Positions 15,841 to 25,517 are shown, counted from the stretch's first letter. The stretch is DNA of 64,000 bases from G963678095 sp963678095 (GCA_963678095.2 CAXXXP010000001.1:124001-188000), one strand, 5' to 3'. The notes: a model not told the origin generated them from the sequence alone. A program made the numbers and translations.

Positions 15841-18800
15841 TTGTCAAAATTTTTTATTAATCGACCGATATTTGCAATTGTAATATCACTGATTATGGTG
15901 ATAATGGGGCTGATCTCGCTGGTAAATTTGCCGATTGCCCAGTACCCGCAGATATCGCCGCCGACAATTAGTGTGTCGACTACCTATACCGGGGCCAATG
16001 CCAGCGTCGTCAATCAGACGGTAGCACAGGTTATTGAGCAGAAGGTAAATGGTACGGCCGGCATGGATTATATGAGCTCGAATGTTGATGATACCGGCCG
16101 TTACAGCTTGCAGGTTGTATTTAAGCTGGGGACCGATGGAGATATGGACTCGGTAAAGGTGCAAAACAACGTCGCGACCGCGAATGCCAGTTTGCCGACG
16201 GATGTCCAAAACGTAGGTGTCACGACGAAAAAGGCATCCTCAGATATGGCTTTGATGATTGCGATGTATTCGCCGAATAATACCTATGATGATGTGTTTA
16301 TGAAAAATTATGCCGATATCTATTTGTTTGACAAGATCAAACGCGTATCAGGTGTCGGTGATATCATGGTCTTTGGTGCAGATTATTCGATGCGTGTCTG
16401 GCTCAACCCAGACAAGCTGGCCGAGCTTGGCCTGACCGTGGCGGATGTGTCATCGGCGATTCAGGAGCAGAATATTCAGGCTCCGGCCGGGACGATCGGG
16501 CAGATGCCGGCTCCGAAGAATCAGGAACATCAGTATACCGGGAAGGTACAGGGACGTCTTGTCACGCCGGCTGATTTTGAAAATGTCATCATTAAGTCAG
16601 CGGCCAACGGTTCCTTTGTGCGCTTGAAGGACGTTGCTAGGGTTGAAACCGGAGGAAAAACGAATAATATTGTCACAAAGTCAAATGGTGCCCGGGCTAT
16701 CGGCTTTGGGGTCCAGTTGACAAATGATGCAAATGCTATGGAAACTGTGGCGGCCGTGCAAAAGATCATGAAGGAATCCGCAGTCGATTTCCCGCCAGAT
16801 CTCGAGTACAAGGAAATTGTCGATAATACAGACTATATCAGTGAGTCAATCAAGGAAGTTTTATCGACCTTTATTGAAGCATTATTGCTCGTTATGCTGA
16901 TCGTGTACCTGTTCTTGCAGAATTGGCGGGCGACGCTCATCCCGATGCTGGCAGTACCGGTATCGCTGATCGCAACGTTTGCAGCGTTTATTGTCTTGGG
17001 CTTTTCCATCAACACGCTGACGTTGTTTGCGATGGTACTGGCGATTGGACTTGTTGTCGATGATGCGATTGTTGTAATTGAAAATGTTGAGCATCATATG
17101 AGCAGTGAAGGCCTTGATCCGAAAGAAGCTACGAAGCGGGCGATGGATGAAGTGTCAGGTCCGGTTGTTGCTATTGCCTGCGTCCTGGCAGCGGTATTTA
17201 TTCCGGTTGCCTTCCTTGGTGGAATGATGGGGGTACTCTACAAACAGTTTGCCTTGACAATTGCCATTTCAATGGGTTTGTCAGCGTTTGTCGCTTTAAC
17301 ACTGACACCGGCATTGTGCGGTGTGATGCTTAAGCCAAATGATGCAATAGGAAATAAGGGAGCTTTAGCCAGATTTTTTACAGCCTTTAATATCTGGTTT
17401 GATAAAACCAATAATGGTTATATGAAAATCGTTGCCAAACTGATTGGCAAGGCGAAGTACTGCTTGATCTTCCTGTTGCTTGTTGTCGGACTTACGGCAC
17501 TGCTTTATAAAATGGTGCCATCAACATTTGTTCCGGATGAAGATCAGGGGTACTTTATATCCTCTATCACCTTGCCTGAAGGTACGTCCTTAAATCGGAC
17601 GCAGGAAACAATGGACAAGTTTGCCGGAATTGTTGAAAAAAATCCGGGGGTCAAGACCGTAATGGCTATTACGGGTTATGACATCCTTTCCGGCGGGGCC
17701 AAGTCAAACAGCGGTGTAATGTTTGTCTGCCTTGAGCCGTGGAGCAAGCGTGAAGATCCAGCGCTTAAGATCAATGCCCAGGTTGGGCGGGTCTTTGGCC
17801 AGGCGGCTGCTGTTCCGGAAGCATCTGTTATAGCCTTTAATGCTCCGGCATTGCCGGGACTTGGCATGGTCGGCGGCTTTACGATGCAGCTGCAGGATAT
17901 GTCCGGACATACGGATGAAGAACTCAATGAAATCACCAAGCAGATTGTAGCGGCAGCAAATCAGCGCCCGGAACTGCTCGGCGTATATTCGACCTACAAG
18001 ATCAATTCGCCGGATTATGAATTTGAAGTTGATCGCGAAAAGGTAAAAAATCTCGGCGTAAAACTTTCCGATGTATTTACTGCGTTGCAGGTAAACTTTG
18101 GGGGATCGCAGGTTAATGATTTCAATCAGTTTGGCCGGACCTATAAGGTTATGCTGCAGTCGGATATTGGGTATCGCAACGAAGCTGACGCACTGCGCTT
18201 TGTTTTTGTAAAGAGTTCAAGCGGCACCATGATTCCGCTCGATACATTGCTTAAACCGAAACTTGGCACGGCGCCGTCGATCATTTCGCGCTTTAATGGC
18301 GCTCGCAGCATTACGATTCAAGGGAATGCCGGAATAGGCTACAGCTCCGGTCAGGCCATTGCTGCCATGGAAGACGTCGTCCGCCAGACGGCTCCGACCG
18401 GCTTTAATATTGAATGGTCAGGACAGAGCCGTGAAGAAAAGTCGGCCAGCAATTCAACCATGCAGGTCTTGGCATTGGCCCTGATCTTTGTCTTCCTGTG
18501 TCTGGCAGCTCTTTATGAAAGCTGGAGCGTTCCATATGCCGTACTTTTAACGGTACCAACTGGTATTTTTGGGGCGTTGCTGTTTGAATATGCGATGAGC
18601 CTGCAAAATAGTATTTATGTTCAGATCGGGGTTATTATGATCATCGGTTTGGCGGCAAAAAATGCGATCTTGATTGTAGAGTTTGCTAAGATCCGTGTCG
18701 ATAAGGGAATGGAACCGGTCAAAGCGGCAATTCAAGCTGCAGGACTTCGCCTGCGCCCGATCATTATGACATCACTTGCATTCATTATCGGCTGCTTGCC

Positions 18801-18993
18801 TTTGGCGATTGCCACGGGGGCTGGTGCTGCCGCACGTAATGCGATGGGGGTTGCTGTTGTTGGCGGGATGATTTTTGCCACGTCCTTGGGGATATTCCTC
18901 ATCCCGGTAATGTTTATTGTCGTCGAGACACTTACCGCTAAGTTTGGTCATATCAAGCAGAAACGTAAAGCGGATCCTAAGGATTATATGTAA
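15841..18993 (+). CDS. RND multidrug efflux transporter (AcrB/HAE-1 family)
   Basis: A 1050-residue RND pump of the hydrophobe/amphiphile efflux family. It has an N-terminal transmembrane helix (FINRPIFAIVISLIMVIMG), two large periplasmic loops and 12 expected membrane helices. The proton-relay pair D407/D408 in GLVVDDAIVVIEN occurs at exactly the AcrB numbering. The length is typical. The start is TTG 15841 with AGGAGGTG upstream. It lies 13 nt after the adaptor gene, in the same operon, divergent from marR. It probably exports drugs, detergents or fatty compounds; the substrate range is not readable. Confidence 0.95.
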   Translation: MSKFFINRPIFAIVISLIMVIMGLISLVNLPIAQYPQISPPTISVSTTYTGANASVVNQTVAQVIEQKVNGTAGMDYMSSNVDDTGRYSLQVVFKLGTDGDMDSVKVQNNVATANASLPTDVQNVGVTTKKASSDMALMIAMYSPNNTYDDVFMKNYADIYLFDKIKRVSGVGDIMVFGADYSMRVWLNPDKLAELGLTVADVSSAIQEQNIQAPAGTIGQMPAPKNQEHQYTGKVQGRLVTPADFENVIIKSAANGSFVRLKDVARVETGGKTNNIVTKSNGARAIGFGVQLTNDANAMETVAAVQKIMKESAVDFPPDLEYKEIVDNTDYISESIKEVLSTFIEALLLVMLIVYLFLQNWRATLIPMLAVPVSLIATFAAFIVLGFSINTLTLFAMVLAIGLVVDDAIVVIENVEHHMSSEGLDPKEATKRAMDEVSGPVVAIACVLAAVFIPVAFLGGMMGVLYKQFALTIAISMGLSAFVALTLTPALCGVMLKPNDAIGNKGALARFFTAFNIWFDKTNNGYMKIVAKLIGKAKYCLIFLLLVVGLTALLYKMVPSTFVPDEDQGYFISSITLPEGTSLNRTQETMDKFAGIVEKNPGVKTVMAITGYDILSGGAKSNSGVMFVCLEPWSKREDPALKINAQVGRVFGQAAAVPEASVIAFNAPALPGLGMVGGFTMQLQDMSGHTDEELNEITKQIVAAANQRPELLGVYSTYKINSPDYEFEVDREKVKNLGVKLSDVFTALQVNFGGSQVNDFNQFGRTYKVMLQSDIGYRNEADALRFVFVKSSSGTMIPLDTLLKPKLGTAPSIISRFNGARSITIQGNAGIGYSSGQAIAAMEDVVRQTAPTGFNIEWSGQSREEKSASNSTMQVLALALIFVFLCLAALYESWSVPYAVLLTVPTGIFGALLFEYAMSLQNSIYVQIGVIMIIGLAAKNAILIVEFAKIRVDKGMEPVKAAIQAAGLRLRPIIMTSLAFIIGCLPLAIATGAGAAARNAMGVAVVGGMIFATSLGIFLIPVMFIVVETLTAKFGHIKQKRKADPKDYM

Positions 18994-19012
18994 GACTTTT
19001 TGATGTAGATAC

Positions 19013-19052
19013 AAAAGCAGGCAGTTGCATTCTTGTAGCTGCCTGCTTTTAA
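19013..19052 (+). terminator. terminator of the RND operon
   Basis: A perfect 12-bp stem AAAAGCAGGCAG/CTGCCTGCTTTT (19013-19024/19039-19050) whose 3' arm ends in the T-run. Confidence 0.82.
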
Positions 19053-19122
19053 AATTTCAATGGATTTTCATAATTATCTGGTATAAAATAAGAAGTGAAG
19101 TTAAAAATGAGGGGGTTTTTTC

Positions 19123-19740
19123 ATGAAATATCTGATGCACTTTCGCCTGTTGCTTGGCTTTTGTCTGGCAATGATGGTAGCTTTTGCAGCTAATATGCCG
19201 ATGTCGCAAGCAGCTGGTTATACCTATACGAGTGAAAAGTATGGCTATACGATCCAGTGCCCGACAAAGCCGTTGGGAGTAGTTCCGTTAAGTACGCTTT
19301 CGCCAGGAGATCAAGGCGATGTGTTGGTATTTGCCAATGATGGCTATGATATAAAAAAAGCCTGGGTAATTATGACAAATGCTTTTGATGCAAAGGATAT
19401 TGGAAATCTTGATACGATGTCAGAGGCAGATGCTAAAGTTCTGTTTGCTAAAATTATGGCTAGCGGCTATGATTATCTCAGTCTTATAGAAATTAATGGA
19501 CATAAGGTTTTGTACGGGTTGACCGCCAAAGAAAAGTATATTGACACGGATAATGATGGGAAGCCGGATACAAAGGTTGAAGCGAACGGACAACAACTAA
19601 AAACTTTTATTCCCGGGAAAAATGAACGTTATGGGGTTATTTTATTGGAAGATCCTTTAAAAAAAGAAGATGTTGCGGAATACAAGGATGGCGTTCTCAC
19701 TTTTCGGGAAATTGACAAAAAAGAAACTAAAAAGAAATAA
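19123..19740 (+). CDS. secreted or periplasmic protein of unknown function
   Basis: A 205-residue protein with a clear signal peptide: basic start MKYLMHFR, a hydrophobic core, and a probable cleavage after SQA-A near residue 30. The mature part begins with aromatic repeats (YTYTSEKYGYTIQCP), resembling small periplasmic proteins seen in Negativicutes. It contains an acidic loop DTDNDGKPD (about 147-155) like a calcium-binding loop, and ends in a lysine-rich tail. I do not recognise a characterised family. It is a single gene with its own ribosome site (GGGGG-type) and terminator. The calcium idea is an inference from the loop only. Confidence 0.75.
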   Translation: MKYLMHFRLLLGFCLAMMVAFAANMPMSQAAGYTYTSEKYGYTIQCPTKPLGVVPLSTLSPGDQGDVLVFANDGYDIKKAWVIMTNAFDAKDIGNLDTMSEADAKVLFAKIMASGYDYLSLIEINGHKVLYGLTAKEKYIDTDNDGKPDTKVEANGQQLKTFIPGKNERYGVILLEDPLKKEDVAEYKDGVLTFREIDKKETKKK

Positions 19741-19745
19741 AAATG

Positions 19746-19780
19746 AAATATCCCCGGCTGTTTGTGCCGGGGATATTTTT
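19746..19780 (+). terminator. terminator after the secreted protein gene
   Basis: A 13-bp perfect stem AAATATCCCCGGC/GCCGGGGATATTT (19746-19758/19766-19778) plus T-run. Confidence 0.9.
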
Positions 19781-19832
19781 AATCATTTTCGCCGTACGAC
19801 AAAAGAAAATAGGGGCTTTTAGGGTTGCAATC

Positions 19833-19861
19833 TTGATTTTTTTTTTAAGACGATGTATTAT
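19833..19861 (+). promoter_or_regulatory. htpG promoter
   Basis: TTGATT (19833-19838), a 17-nt spacer and TATTAT (19856-19861). The start of transcription falls just before the CIRCE element. Confidence 0.7.
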
Positions 19862-19871
19862 ATAACTTAGA

Positions 19872-19898
19872 TTAGCACTCAATGACGTGGAGTGCTAA
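19872..19898. promoter_or_regulatory. CIRCE element (HrcA operator)
   Basis: TTAGCACTC-N9-GAGTGCTAA with no mismatch to the consensus inverted repeat. It lies between the htpG promoter and its ribosome binding site, the usual place for HrcA repression. Confidence 0.97.
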
Positions 19899-19930
19899 CA
19901 AACAACAGAGATGATGAGGAGAAAAAAATT

Positions 19931-21883
19931 ATGGCAAAAGAAATGCATGAGTTTCAAGCAGAGACAAAACAACTTCTGGATCTTATGGTCCATTCCATTT
20001 ATACGAATCGTGAAATATTTTTACGCGAGCTGATATCGAATGCCTCGGATGCAATTGATAAAGCGCATTTTGAGTCCTTGACGAACCGTGAACTTCTTGA
20101 AGGCAATGAAACCTTTGAAATTTATCTCGCACCGGATGCAGATTCCCACACACTGACGATTGCGGATAACGGGATCGGCATGAATCGTGAAGAGCTGATT
20201 GAAAATATCGGTACAATTGCTAAATCGGGAACCAAGGCTTTTATGGAAAAACTCAAAGAAGCTAAAGAATCAGGTGTCTCCGATAAGGAAATGATCGGTC
20301 AGTTCGGGGTTGGCTTCTATTCAGCGTTTATGATTGCGGAAAAGGTTACGATTTTGACGCGCAAGGCTGGTGAAACACAGGGCTATAAATGGGAATCAGC
20401 GGCGGATGGTTCGTATACAATCGATGTATGCGATAAAGATTCTCGTGGTACGACGATCATTCTGCAGCTTAAACCCGAATTTTATGGCGAGAAAGCGGAG
20501 GAGGATTTTACCAGCAGCTATCGTTTGGAAAATCTCGTTAAAAAGTACTCCGATTATGTGCGTTATCCGATCAAGATGAATTTTGTCATCGAGGAAGCAC
20601 CTAAAGATGAGGACGGAAAAGTCATCGAAGGGGTGGAAAAAATAAAACGCGATGAAATCCGCACGCTCAATTCCATGCAGCCGCTTTGGACAAAGAATAA
20701 ACAAGATATCAAGCCAGAAGAATACAATGAGTTCTTCAAGAATCTTTTCCACGAATGGGAAGATCCGATGGATGTTCTCCACACAAAAGCGGAAGGGACT
20801 GTTGAATATACATCCTTGCTCTTTATTCCGTCCAAAGCACCGTTTAACCTTTATCATACGGATTATGAACCAGGCCTGCAGCTTTATTCCCGTCATGTAT
20901 TTATTATGGATAAATGCAAAGATCTGCTGCCGGATTATCTCCGCTTTGTCAAAGGGCTTGTCGATTCACCGGATTTTTCGCTCAATATATCCCGTGAGTT
21001 ATTGCAGCAAAGCCGGGAGCTGAAGCTGATTGGCAAGAATCTTGAAAAGAATATTTTAAAGACGCTTGAACGGACGATGAAAAATGAGCGTGAAAAATAC
21101 GAAAAATTCTGGGCTGAGTACGGTAAATCCTTAAAGATCGGCGTATACAACAGCATGTATTCAGGCAACGATGCCAAGAGCAAACTGCAGGATTTGCTGC
21201 TGTTTGCCTCCTCTAAGGAAAATGCAGCGCTGGTATCGTTAAAAGAGTATACAGAGCGGATGCCGGAGAGCCAGAAAAAGATTTATTATGCGACGGGTAA
21301 GGATCGTGAGACGATTGAACATTTGCCGCAAATGGAACTCTTGCGGGAAAAAGGCTTAGAGGTTTTATTCCTGCTCGATCCGGTTGATGAATTTGCAATT
21401 GAGACCTTGCGTGAATATGGAGATAAAGTCTTTCAATCCATTAGCCGCGGGGATTTAGGTCTTGATGATGTCGAATCGCAGGAAGTAAAAAAAGAAACGG
21501 AAGACATTACGAAAAAGAATGAAGATCTGATCAAGGACATCAAGGAGACGTTGACAGCAAAGGTTGCCGATGTCAAAGTCAGCAATCGTCTGAAATCAAG
21601 TGCAGTCTGCCTAGTTGCCGATGAAAATGGTCCGAGTCTGGCAATGGAACAGGTGTTTGCTACGGCGGATAATCCAATGTTCAAGGCAAAACGGATTCTT
21701 GAAATCAACCCGCATCATGATTTGTTCGGCCGCCTGCAGTCCGTGCATGCAGCGGGCAAGGAGTCGGAAGAATTTAAGGACTATTGTGATCTGCTCTATA
21801 CGCAGGCTTTGTTGATTGAAGGGATTCTGCCGGAAGATCCGATTTCCTTTGCCAATAAAGTTGCCAAGCTTATGGCAAAATAA
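19931..21883 (+). CDS. htpG: molecular chaperone HtpG (Hsp90)
   Basis: A 650-residue Hsp90: an N-terminal GHKL ATPase domain (ELISNASDA, DNGIGM, GQFGVGFYSAFM), then middle and C-terminal dimerisation domains. It assists folding and stability of client proteins in the cytosol. ATG 19931 with TGAGGAG was chosen; the frame is open upstream but no ribosome site supports an earlier start. The gene is monocistronic. The perfect CIRCE element in its leader indicates repression by HrcA, whose gene is not in this window. This differs from Bacillus subtilis, where htpG is not in the HrcA regulon. Confidence 0.97.
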   Translation: MAKEMHEFQAETKQLLDLMVHSIYTNREIFLRELISNASDAIDKAHFESLTNRELLEGNETFEIYLAPDADSHTLTIADNGIGMNREELIENIGTIAKSGTKAFMEKLKEAKESGVSDKEMIGQFGVGFYSAFMIAEKVTILTRKAGETQGYKWESAADGSYTIDVCDKDSRGTTIILQLKPEFYGEKAEEDFTSSYRLENLVKKYSDYVRYPIKMNFVIEEAPKDEDGKVIEGVEKIKRDEIRTLNSMQPLWTKNKQDIKPEEYNEFFKNLFHEWEDPMDVLHTKAEGTVEYTSLLFIPSKAPFNLYHTDYEPGLQLYSRHVFIMDKCKDLLPDYLRFVKGLVDSPDFSLNISRELLQQSRELKLIGKNLEKNILKTLERTMKNEREKYEKFWAEYGKSLKIGVYNSMYSGNDAKSKLQDLLLFASSKENAALVSLKEYTERMPESQKKIYYATGKDRETIEHLPQMELLREKGLEVLFLLDPVDEFAIETLREYGDKVFQSISRGDLGLDDVESQEVKKETEDITKKNEDLIKDIKETLTAKVADVKVSNRLKSSAVCLVADENGPSLAMEQVFATADNPMFKAKRILEINPHHDLFGRLQSVHAAGKESEEFKDYCDLLYTQALLIEGILPEDPISFANKVAKLMAK

Positions 21884-21895
21884 ACAGCTTATGAT

Positions 21896-21939
21896 AAAAA
21901 TGGTTCCCCGGAGTGCGTTTCTCCGGGGAACCATTTTTT
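21896..21939. terminator. bidirectional terminator between htpG and the AMP nucleosidase gene
   Basis: A 17-bp stem (21896-21912/21922-21938) with A- and T-runs on its outer ends, between convergent genes. Confidence 0.9.
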
Positions 21940-22726
21940 ATGATTCAAACTTTAAATGTTTTACGGTCTGTTGTTCTTCGCTAATCAGTTTTAAAGCGGC
22001 AATCCCAATATCGACGTGAGCCCCGACAAACTGTTCGGTGACTTTTTTATCGCTTTTATCGGTTTTTATTCCTTCGGGGAGCATCGGCTGATCCGATACG
22101 AGCAGCAAGGCTCCGGTCGGAATGTGATTGTAAAAGCCTACGCTGAACAGCGTCGCTGTTTCCATATCGACGGCCATAGCCCGGATCCGTCGCAGATAAT
22201 CCTTAAACGTCGTGTCGTGTTCCCAGATGCGCCGATTGGTCGTGTAGACGGTACCAGTCCAGTAGTCATGACCATAATCGCGTACAGCCGAAGATACCGC
22301 ACGTTGCAGCATGAAGGCAGGAAGCGAGGGGACTTCCGGGGGGAAGTAATCGGCGGAAGTCCCCTCACCACGGATGGCGGCGATGGGCAGGATGAAATCA
22401 CCAATATTGTTGTGGCGGTTGATGCCGCCGCATTTGCCAAGGAAAAGGCAGGCTTTGGGCTGGATGGTGCTGAGCAGATCCATGATGGTCGCTGCATTTG
22501 GACTGCCCATGCCAAAATTGATAATTGTGATATTATCGGCAGTGGCAGAAGTCATGTTGGCATCCTGTCCTAAAATCGGAACCTGAAATTTTTGGGCAAA
22601 GAGTTCCACGTAGTATTCAAAATTTGTCAGCAGAATATACTCGCCAAAACTGGAAAGATCACGTTTGGTATAGCGGGGCAGCCAGTTGGCCGTGATTTCT
22701 TCTTTTGTATGCATCGCAATCACCAT
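21938..22726 (-). CDS. amn: AMP nucleosidase (short form)
   Basis: A 262-residue nucleoside-phosphorylase-fold enzyme. The fold signature AVDMETATLF (catalytic Asp/Glu region), LGKCGGIN and the N-terminal TKEEITANWLPRYT are typical of the short AMP nucleosidases that hydrolyse AMP to adenine and ribose 5-phosphate. The E. coli type is much longer (about 480) because of an extra regulatory domain that is absent here. It is a single gene, convergent with htpG. Uridine phosphorylase-like enzymes share the fold, but the opening motif favours AMP nucleosidase. Confidence 0.85.
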   Translation of the reverse strand: MVIAMHTKEEITANWLPRYTKRDLSSFGEYILLTNFEYYVELFAQKFQVPILGQDANMTSATADNITIINFGMGSPNAATIMDLLSTIQPKACLFLGKCGGINRHNNIGDFILPIAAIRGEGTSADYFPPEVPSLPAFMLQRAVSSAVRDYGHDYWTGTVYTTNRRIWEHDTTFKDYLRRIRAMAVDMETATLFSVGFYNHIPTGALLLVSDQPMLPEGIKTDKSDKKVTEQFVGAHVDIGIAALKLISEEQQTVKHLKFES

Positions 22727-22871
22727 GTTTCTCTAAATTTTCTTTGATTTTAGCATAGAAGCAAGGAAAGTACAAATGCAACTTGGGGATTATTTTGCAC
22801 TGTAGCCGGTTTTGGTTTATTATAAAAGGAATAGTTGCTGCAGCAAGAACGCAGGGAAACGAGGGATTTTA

Positions 22872-23756
22872 TTGGAAATCAGACAGCTTAAGACTTTTAT
22901 CGGCATTGTCAAGCTGGGAAGTTTTTCGCAGGCGGCGCAGTTTTTAGGCTATACGCAGTCGACAGTCACGACGCATATCCAACTGCTGGAAAAAGAATTT
23001 AATACGGTGCTGTTTGAGCGGTTTGGCCATTCGCTGATGTTGACAACCGAAGGCGAAAAACTTTATGATTACGCGGAACAGATTGTTTATCTGGCGGAGA
23101 AAACGGAAAATGCGCTGAGTAATTTTGTTGTGCCACGCGGATCGCTGGTGCTTGGCATGACGGAGTCCATTTGCACCTATCATATGCAGGAAGTGCTGGG
23201 GGAATATGTAGCGCTTTATCCGGAGGTTGAGCTGAAACTTCGCCTTGGGGTCGGCAGTGATTTTCGCAGCTTGCTGCGGCGAAATATGATTGATATGGCG
23301 GTTTTGCTGGAAAAAGAGATTAAAGAGATGGATCTGACGGCGGAGTTTCTCTGGCCGGAACCAGTTGTTATGGTTGCCGGCAAAGAACATCGACTCGCTG
23401 CCAGAAAAAAAGTGCTGGCCTCGGATCTGGCGGGAGAGACTCTGATTTTTACGGATTCGAACAGTAATTATCAGACCGTGCTCGAGGATTCGCTTGAAAA
23501 GTCGCGGGTGAAGCCGCAAAAAATTATGGAAATAGGGCAGATTCAGACACTAAAGGAAATGGTAAAACGAGGGCTTGGGATAGCCGTATTGCCACTGGCT
23601 GCCGTAACCGATGATTTTCAGGCAGGAGTGCTGTGCCAGCTACAATGGCAGGGGCGTAATTTACAGACGAATGCCTATATTGTTCATCATAAAGATAAGT
23701 GGCAGTCGCTGCCGATGAAGGCCTTTGTGAAACTGGTTCGTGATCGTCTCTTATAG
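22872..23756 (+). CDS. LysR family regulator, probable controller of the first pxpBC pair
   Basis: A 294-residue LysR regulator with an N-terminal winged helix (GSFSQAAQFLGYTQSTVTTHIQ) and an effector-binding domain. The start is TTG 22872 with GAGGGA upstream, giving the usual MEIRQLKTF opening. The gene lies 20 nt before pxpB1 in the same direction, so it is probably co-transcribed with or controls the oxoprolinase genes. Bacillus kip clusters use an IclR-type regulator (KipR) instead. The effector could be 5-oxoproline (inference). Confidence 0.86.
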   Translation: MEIRQLKTFIGIVKLGSFSQAAQFLGYTQSTVTTHIQLLEKEFNTVLFERFGHSLMLTTEGEKLYDYAEQIVYLAEKTENALSNFVVPRGSLVLGMTESICTYHMQEVLGEYVALYPEVELKLRLGVGSDFRSLLRRNMIDMAVLLEKEIKEMDLTAEFLWPEPVVMVAGKEHRLAARKKVLASDLAGETLIFTDSNSNYQTVLEDSLEKSRVKPQKIMEIGQIQTLKEMVKRGLGIAVLPLAAVTDDFQAGVLCQLQWQGRNLQTNAYIVHHKDKWQSLPMKAFVKLVRDRLL

Positions 23757-23776
23757 TCGGCGAGGAGGAATGTGGC

Positions 23777-24523
23777 ATGACGCACAGTGAATTTACCATC
23801 CGACCCGCTGGTGAGGGGGGGATGATTATCGGCTTTGGCCGGGAAATGAGTCCCGGCCTCAGCCGCAGGGTACATGGAATGGCCGGACGCTTACGGCAGA
23901 AAAAAATCAATGGCATCTATGATATTGTTCCGGCATATTGTTCGATTACCATTTATTTCAATCCGCTGGATTTGCCTTATAAGGAGCTTGAGCAATCAGT
24001 GACCGCTGTGCTTAAGGCCAAAACCGGCAACTATATTTTGCCACACAGCCGTCTTTTGGTAGTACCGGTCTGCTATGGGGGCGTGCTTGGTCCGGATCTT
24101 GAGTATGTAGCACGCAATACAGGGTTTACGGTTGAAGAGGTAATTGAACTTCACACCCAAAAGCCATATCTTGTTTACATGCTTGGTTTTACGCCGGGGT
24201 TTGCTTATTTGGGTGGACTGGACAATGCCCTTATGCTGCCACGGCAAAATGAACCGAGGCTGCGGGTACCAGCTGGCTCTGTAGGGATTGGCGGCAGTCA
24301 GACGGGTTTTTATTCGGTGGAAAGCCAGGGCGAATGGTGGCTGATCGGAAGGACGCCGCTGCAGGCTTTTTCTGCGAAAGAAACCCCGCCATTTTTGCTC
24401 AAACCAGGAGATTATGTAAAGTTTTCTGCGATCGAGCAAGGTGAATTTTTCTCGTTGCGGCGGCAGATCAGGGACGGCAAATACAGGCCGCAAGTCTGTG
24501 AATTTGAGGAGGCTGGTGTATGA
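23777..24523 (+). CDS. pxpB: 5-oxoprolinase subunit PxpB, copy 1
   Basis: A 248-residue PxpB (formerly KipI) of the ATP-dependent 5-oxoprolinase PxpABC, which opens pyroglutamate to glutamate. Family motifs are VPVCYGGVLGPDLEYVA (about 94-110), YMLGFTPGFAYLGGL and the VPAGSVGIGGSQTGFY segment. The ribosome site is GGCGAGGAGG. Its stop overlaps the pxpC1 start (ATGA), so translation is coupled. A second, divergent copy lies at 27750. In Bacillus the homologue also inhibits the KinA kinase; nothing suggests that role here. Confidence 0.93.
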   Translation: MTHSEFTIRPAGEGGMIIGFGREMSPGLSRRVHGMAGRLRQKKINGIYDIVPAYCSITIYFNPLDLPYKELEQSVTAVLKAKTGNYILPHSRLLVVPVCYGGVLGPDLEYVARNTGFTVEEVIELHTQKPYLVYMLGFTPGFAYLGGLDNALMLPRQNEPRLRVPAGSVGIGGSQTGFYSVESQGEWWLIGRTPLQAFSAKETPPFLLKPGDYVKFSAIEQGEFFSLRRQIRDGKYRPQVCEFEEAGV

Positions 24524-25452
24524 TTACTGTACTGTCGGCGGGAAATTTTTCTACCGTGCAGGATGCAGGCCGTCCCGGCTATCAGGCCTGGGGCATGCCG
24601 CTTGCGGGTGCCTTAGATCCAATTGCCTTTTATATGGCAAATCTTTTGGTGGGCAATGCGTTTTCAGCGGCAGCGGTGGAGATGATAGAGGCGGGGGCCA
24701 GCTTTCATTTTGATCGGCGTTGCCTTGTGGCTCTTTGCGGTGCCGATATGCAGCCGATCTTAGATGGTGTTTATGTAAAAAACTGGGTTTCTTTTTGGGT
24801 GGAAGCAGGTTCAAAGCTTGTTCTAAATAAAGCTGTTGGTGGGCGTTGTACTTATATGGCCGTCAGCGGCGGAATTGATGTGCCACTTGTTATGGGCAGC
24901 CGTTCTACTTATATTGGGGCGGCAATCGGGGGCTTTGAGGGCCGCTGTCTGCAACAGGGGGATGCCTTTGACTGTGGGCAGCAGATCCTTTATCCACCCA
25001 AGGCACATCCGTTGCCGAAAGTTTTTATTCCCCAGTATCGTGAACTTTCTGAGCTGCACTTTATATTTGAAACCGCGGAATTTTTTTCGCCGCTGGCAAA
25101 AGAGCAGTTTTTGGCGGCAACCTATATTTTGGGGCCAGGGGCGGATCGGATCAGTTATCCGCTGCTTGGACCGAAAATTTTTTCAAAAGAAAAGGCGATT
25201 TTGTCGGAACCGAGTATTTGGGGAACCGTTGAAATTCCCGATGGGAAAAATCCGATGATTGCCGCTCCGGATCATGGCACAGCACGTGGTTTTGCCAAAA
25301 TGGGCTATGTAGCACAAAGTGATTTTTCTGTGCTGGCACAAATTGCCGTGGGCGCACAGGTGAGGTTTATCAAGGTGACGCGCAGCCAGGCAATAAAAGA
25401 ACTTACCAAGCAAAAGGCGCGCCGGGAAAAAGCCCGGGAGGTTCTATATTAA
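24520..25452 (+). CDS. pxpC: 5-oxoprolinase subunit PxpC, copy 1
   Basis: A 310-residue PxpC (KipA; biotin-dependent carboxyltransferase-like fold). Motifs are TVQDAGRPGYQAWGMPLAGALDP near the N-terminus (split here by residue 25), YMAVSGGIDVPLVMGSRSTY and GPGADRISYPLLG. It completes the PxpBC pair with the overlapping upstream gene. A strong terminator follows, which separates this pair from pxpA. The protein is slightly shorter than copy 2 (337). Confidence 0.92.
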   Translation: MITVLSAGNFSTVQDAGRPGYQAWGMPLAGALDPIAFYMANLLVGNAFSAAAVEMIEAGASFHFDRRCLVALCGADMQPILDGVYVKNWVSFWVEAGSKLVLNKAVGGRCTYMAVSGGIDVPLVMGSRSTYIGAAIGGFEGRCLQQGDAFDCGQQILYPPKAHPLPKVFIPQYRELSELHFIFETAEFFSPLAKEQFLAATYILGPGADRISYPLLGPKIFSKEKAILSEPSIWGTVEIPDGKNPMIAAPDHGTARGFAKMGYVAQSDFSVLAQIAVGAQVRFIKVTRSQAIKELTKQKARREKAREVLY

Positions 25453-25469
25453 GTATTACATGATTACAG

Positions 25470-25517
25470 ATCAAATGGGGCGGTTCGATTTTTTCGAATC
25501 GCCCCATTTGATTTTTC
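25470..25517 (+). terminator. terminator after the first pxpBC pair
   Basis: A 19-bp stem (25470-25488/25494-25512, one wobble pair) followed by TTTTT. Confidence 0.9.

Noticed and set aside
22016..22573. 185-codon plus-strand frame under the AMP nucleosidase gene
   Set aside because: It is the complement of a conserved gene and has no ribosome site.
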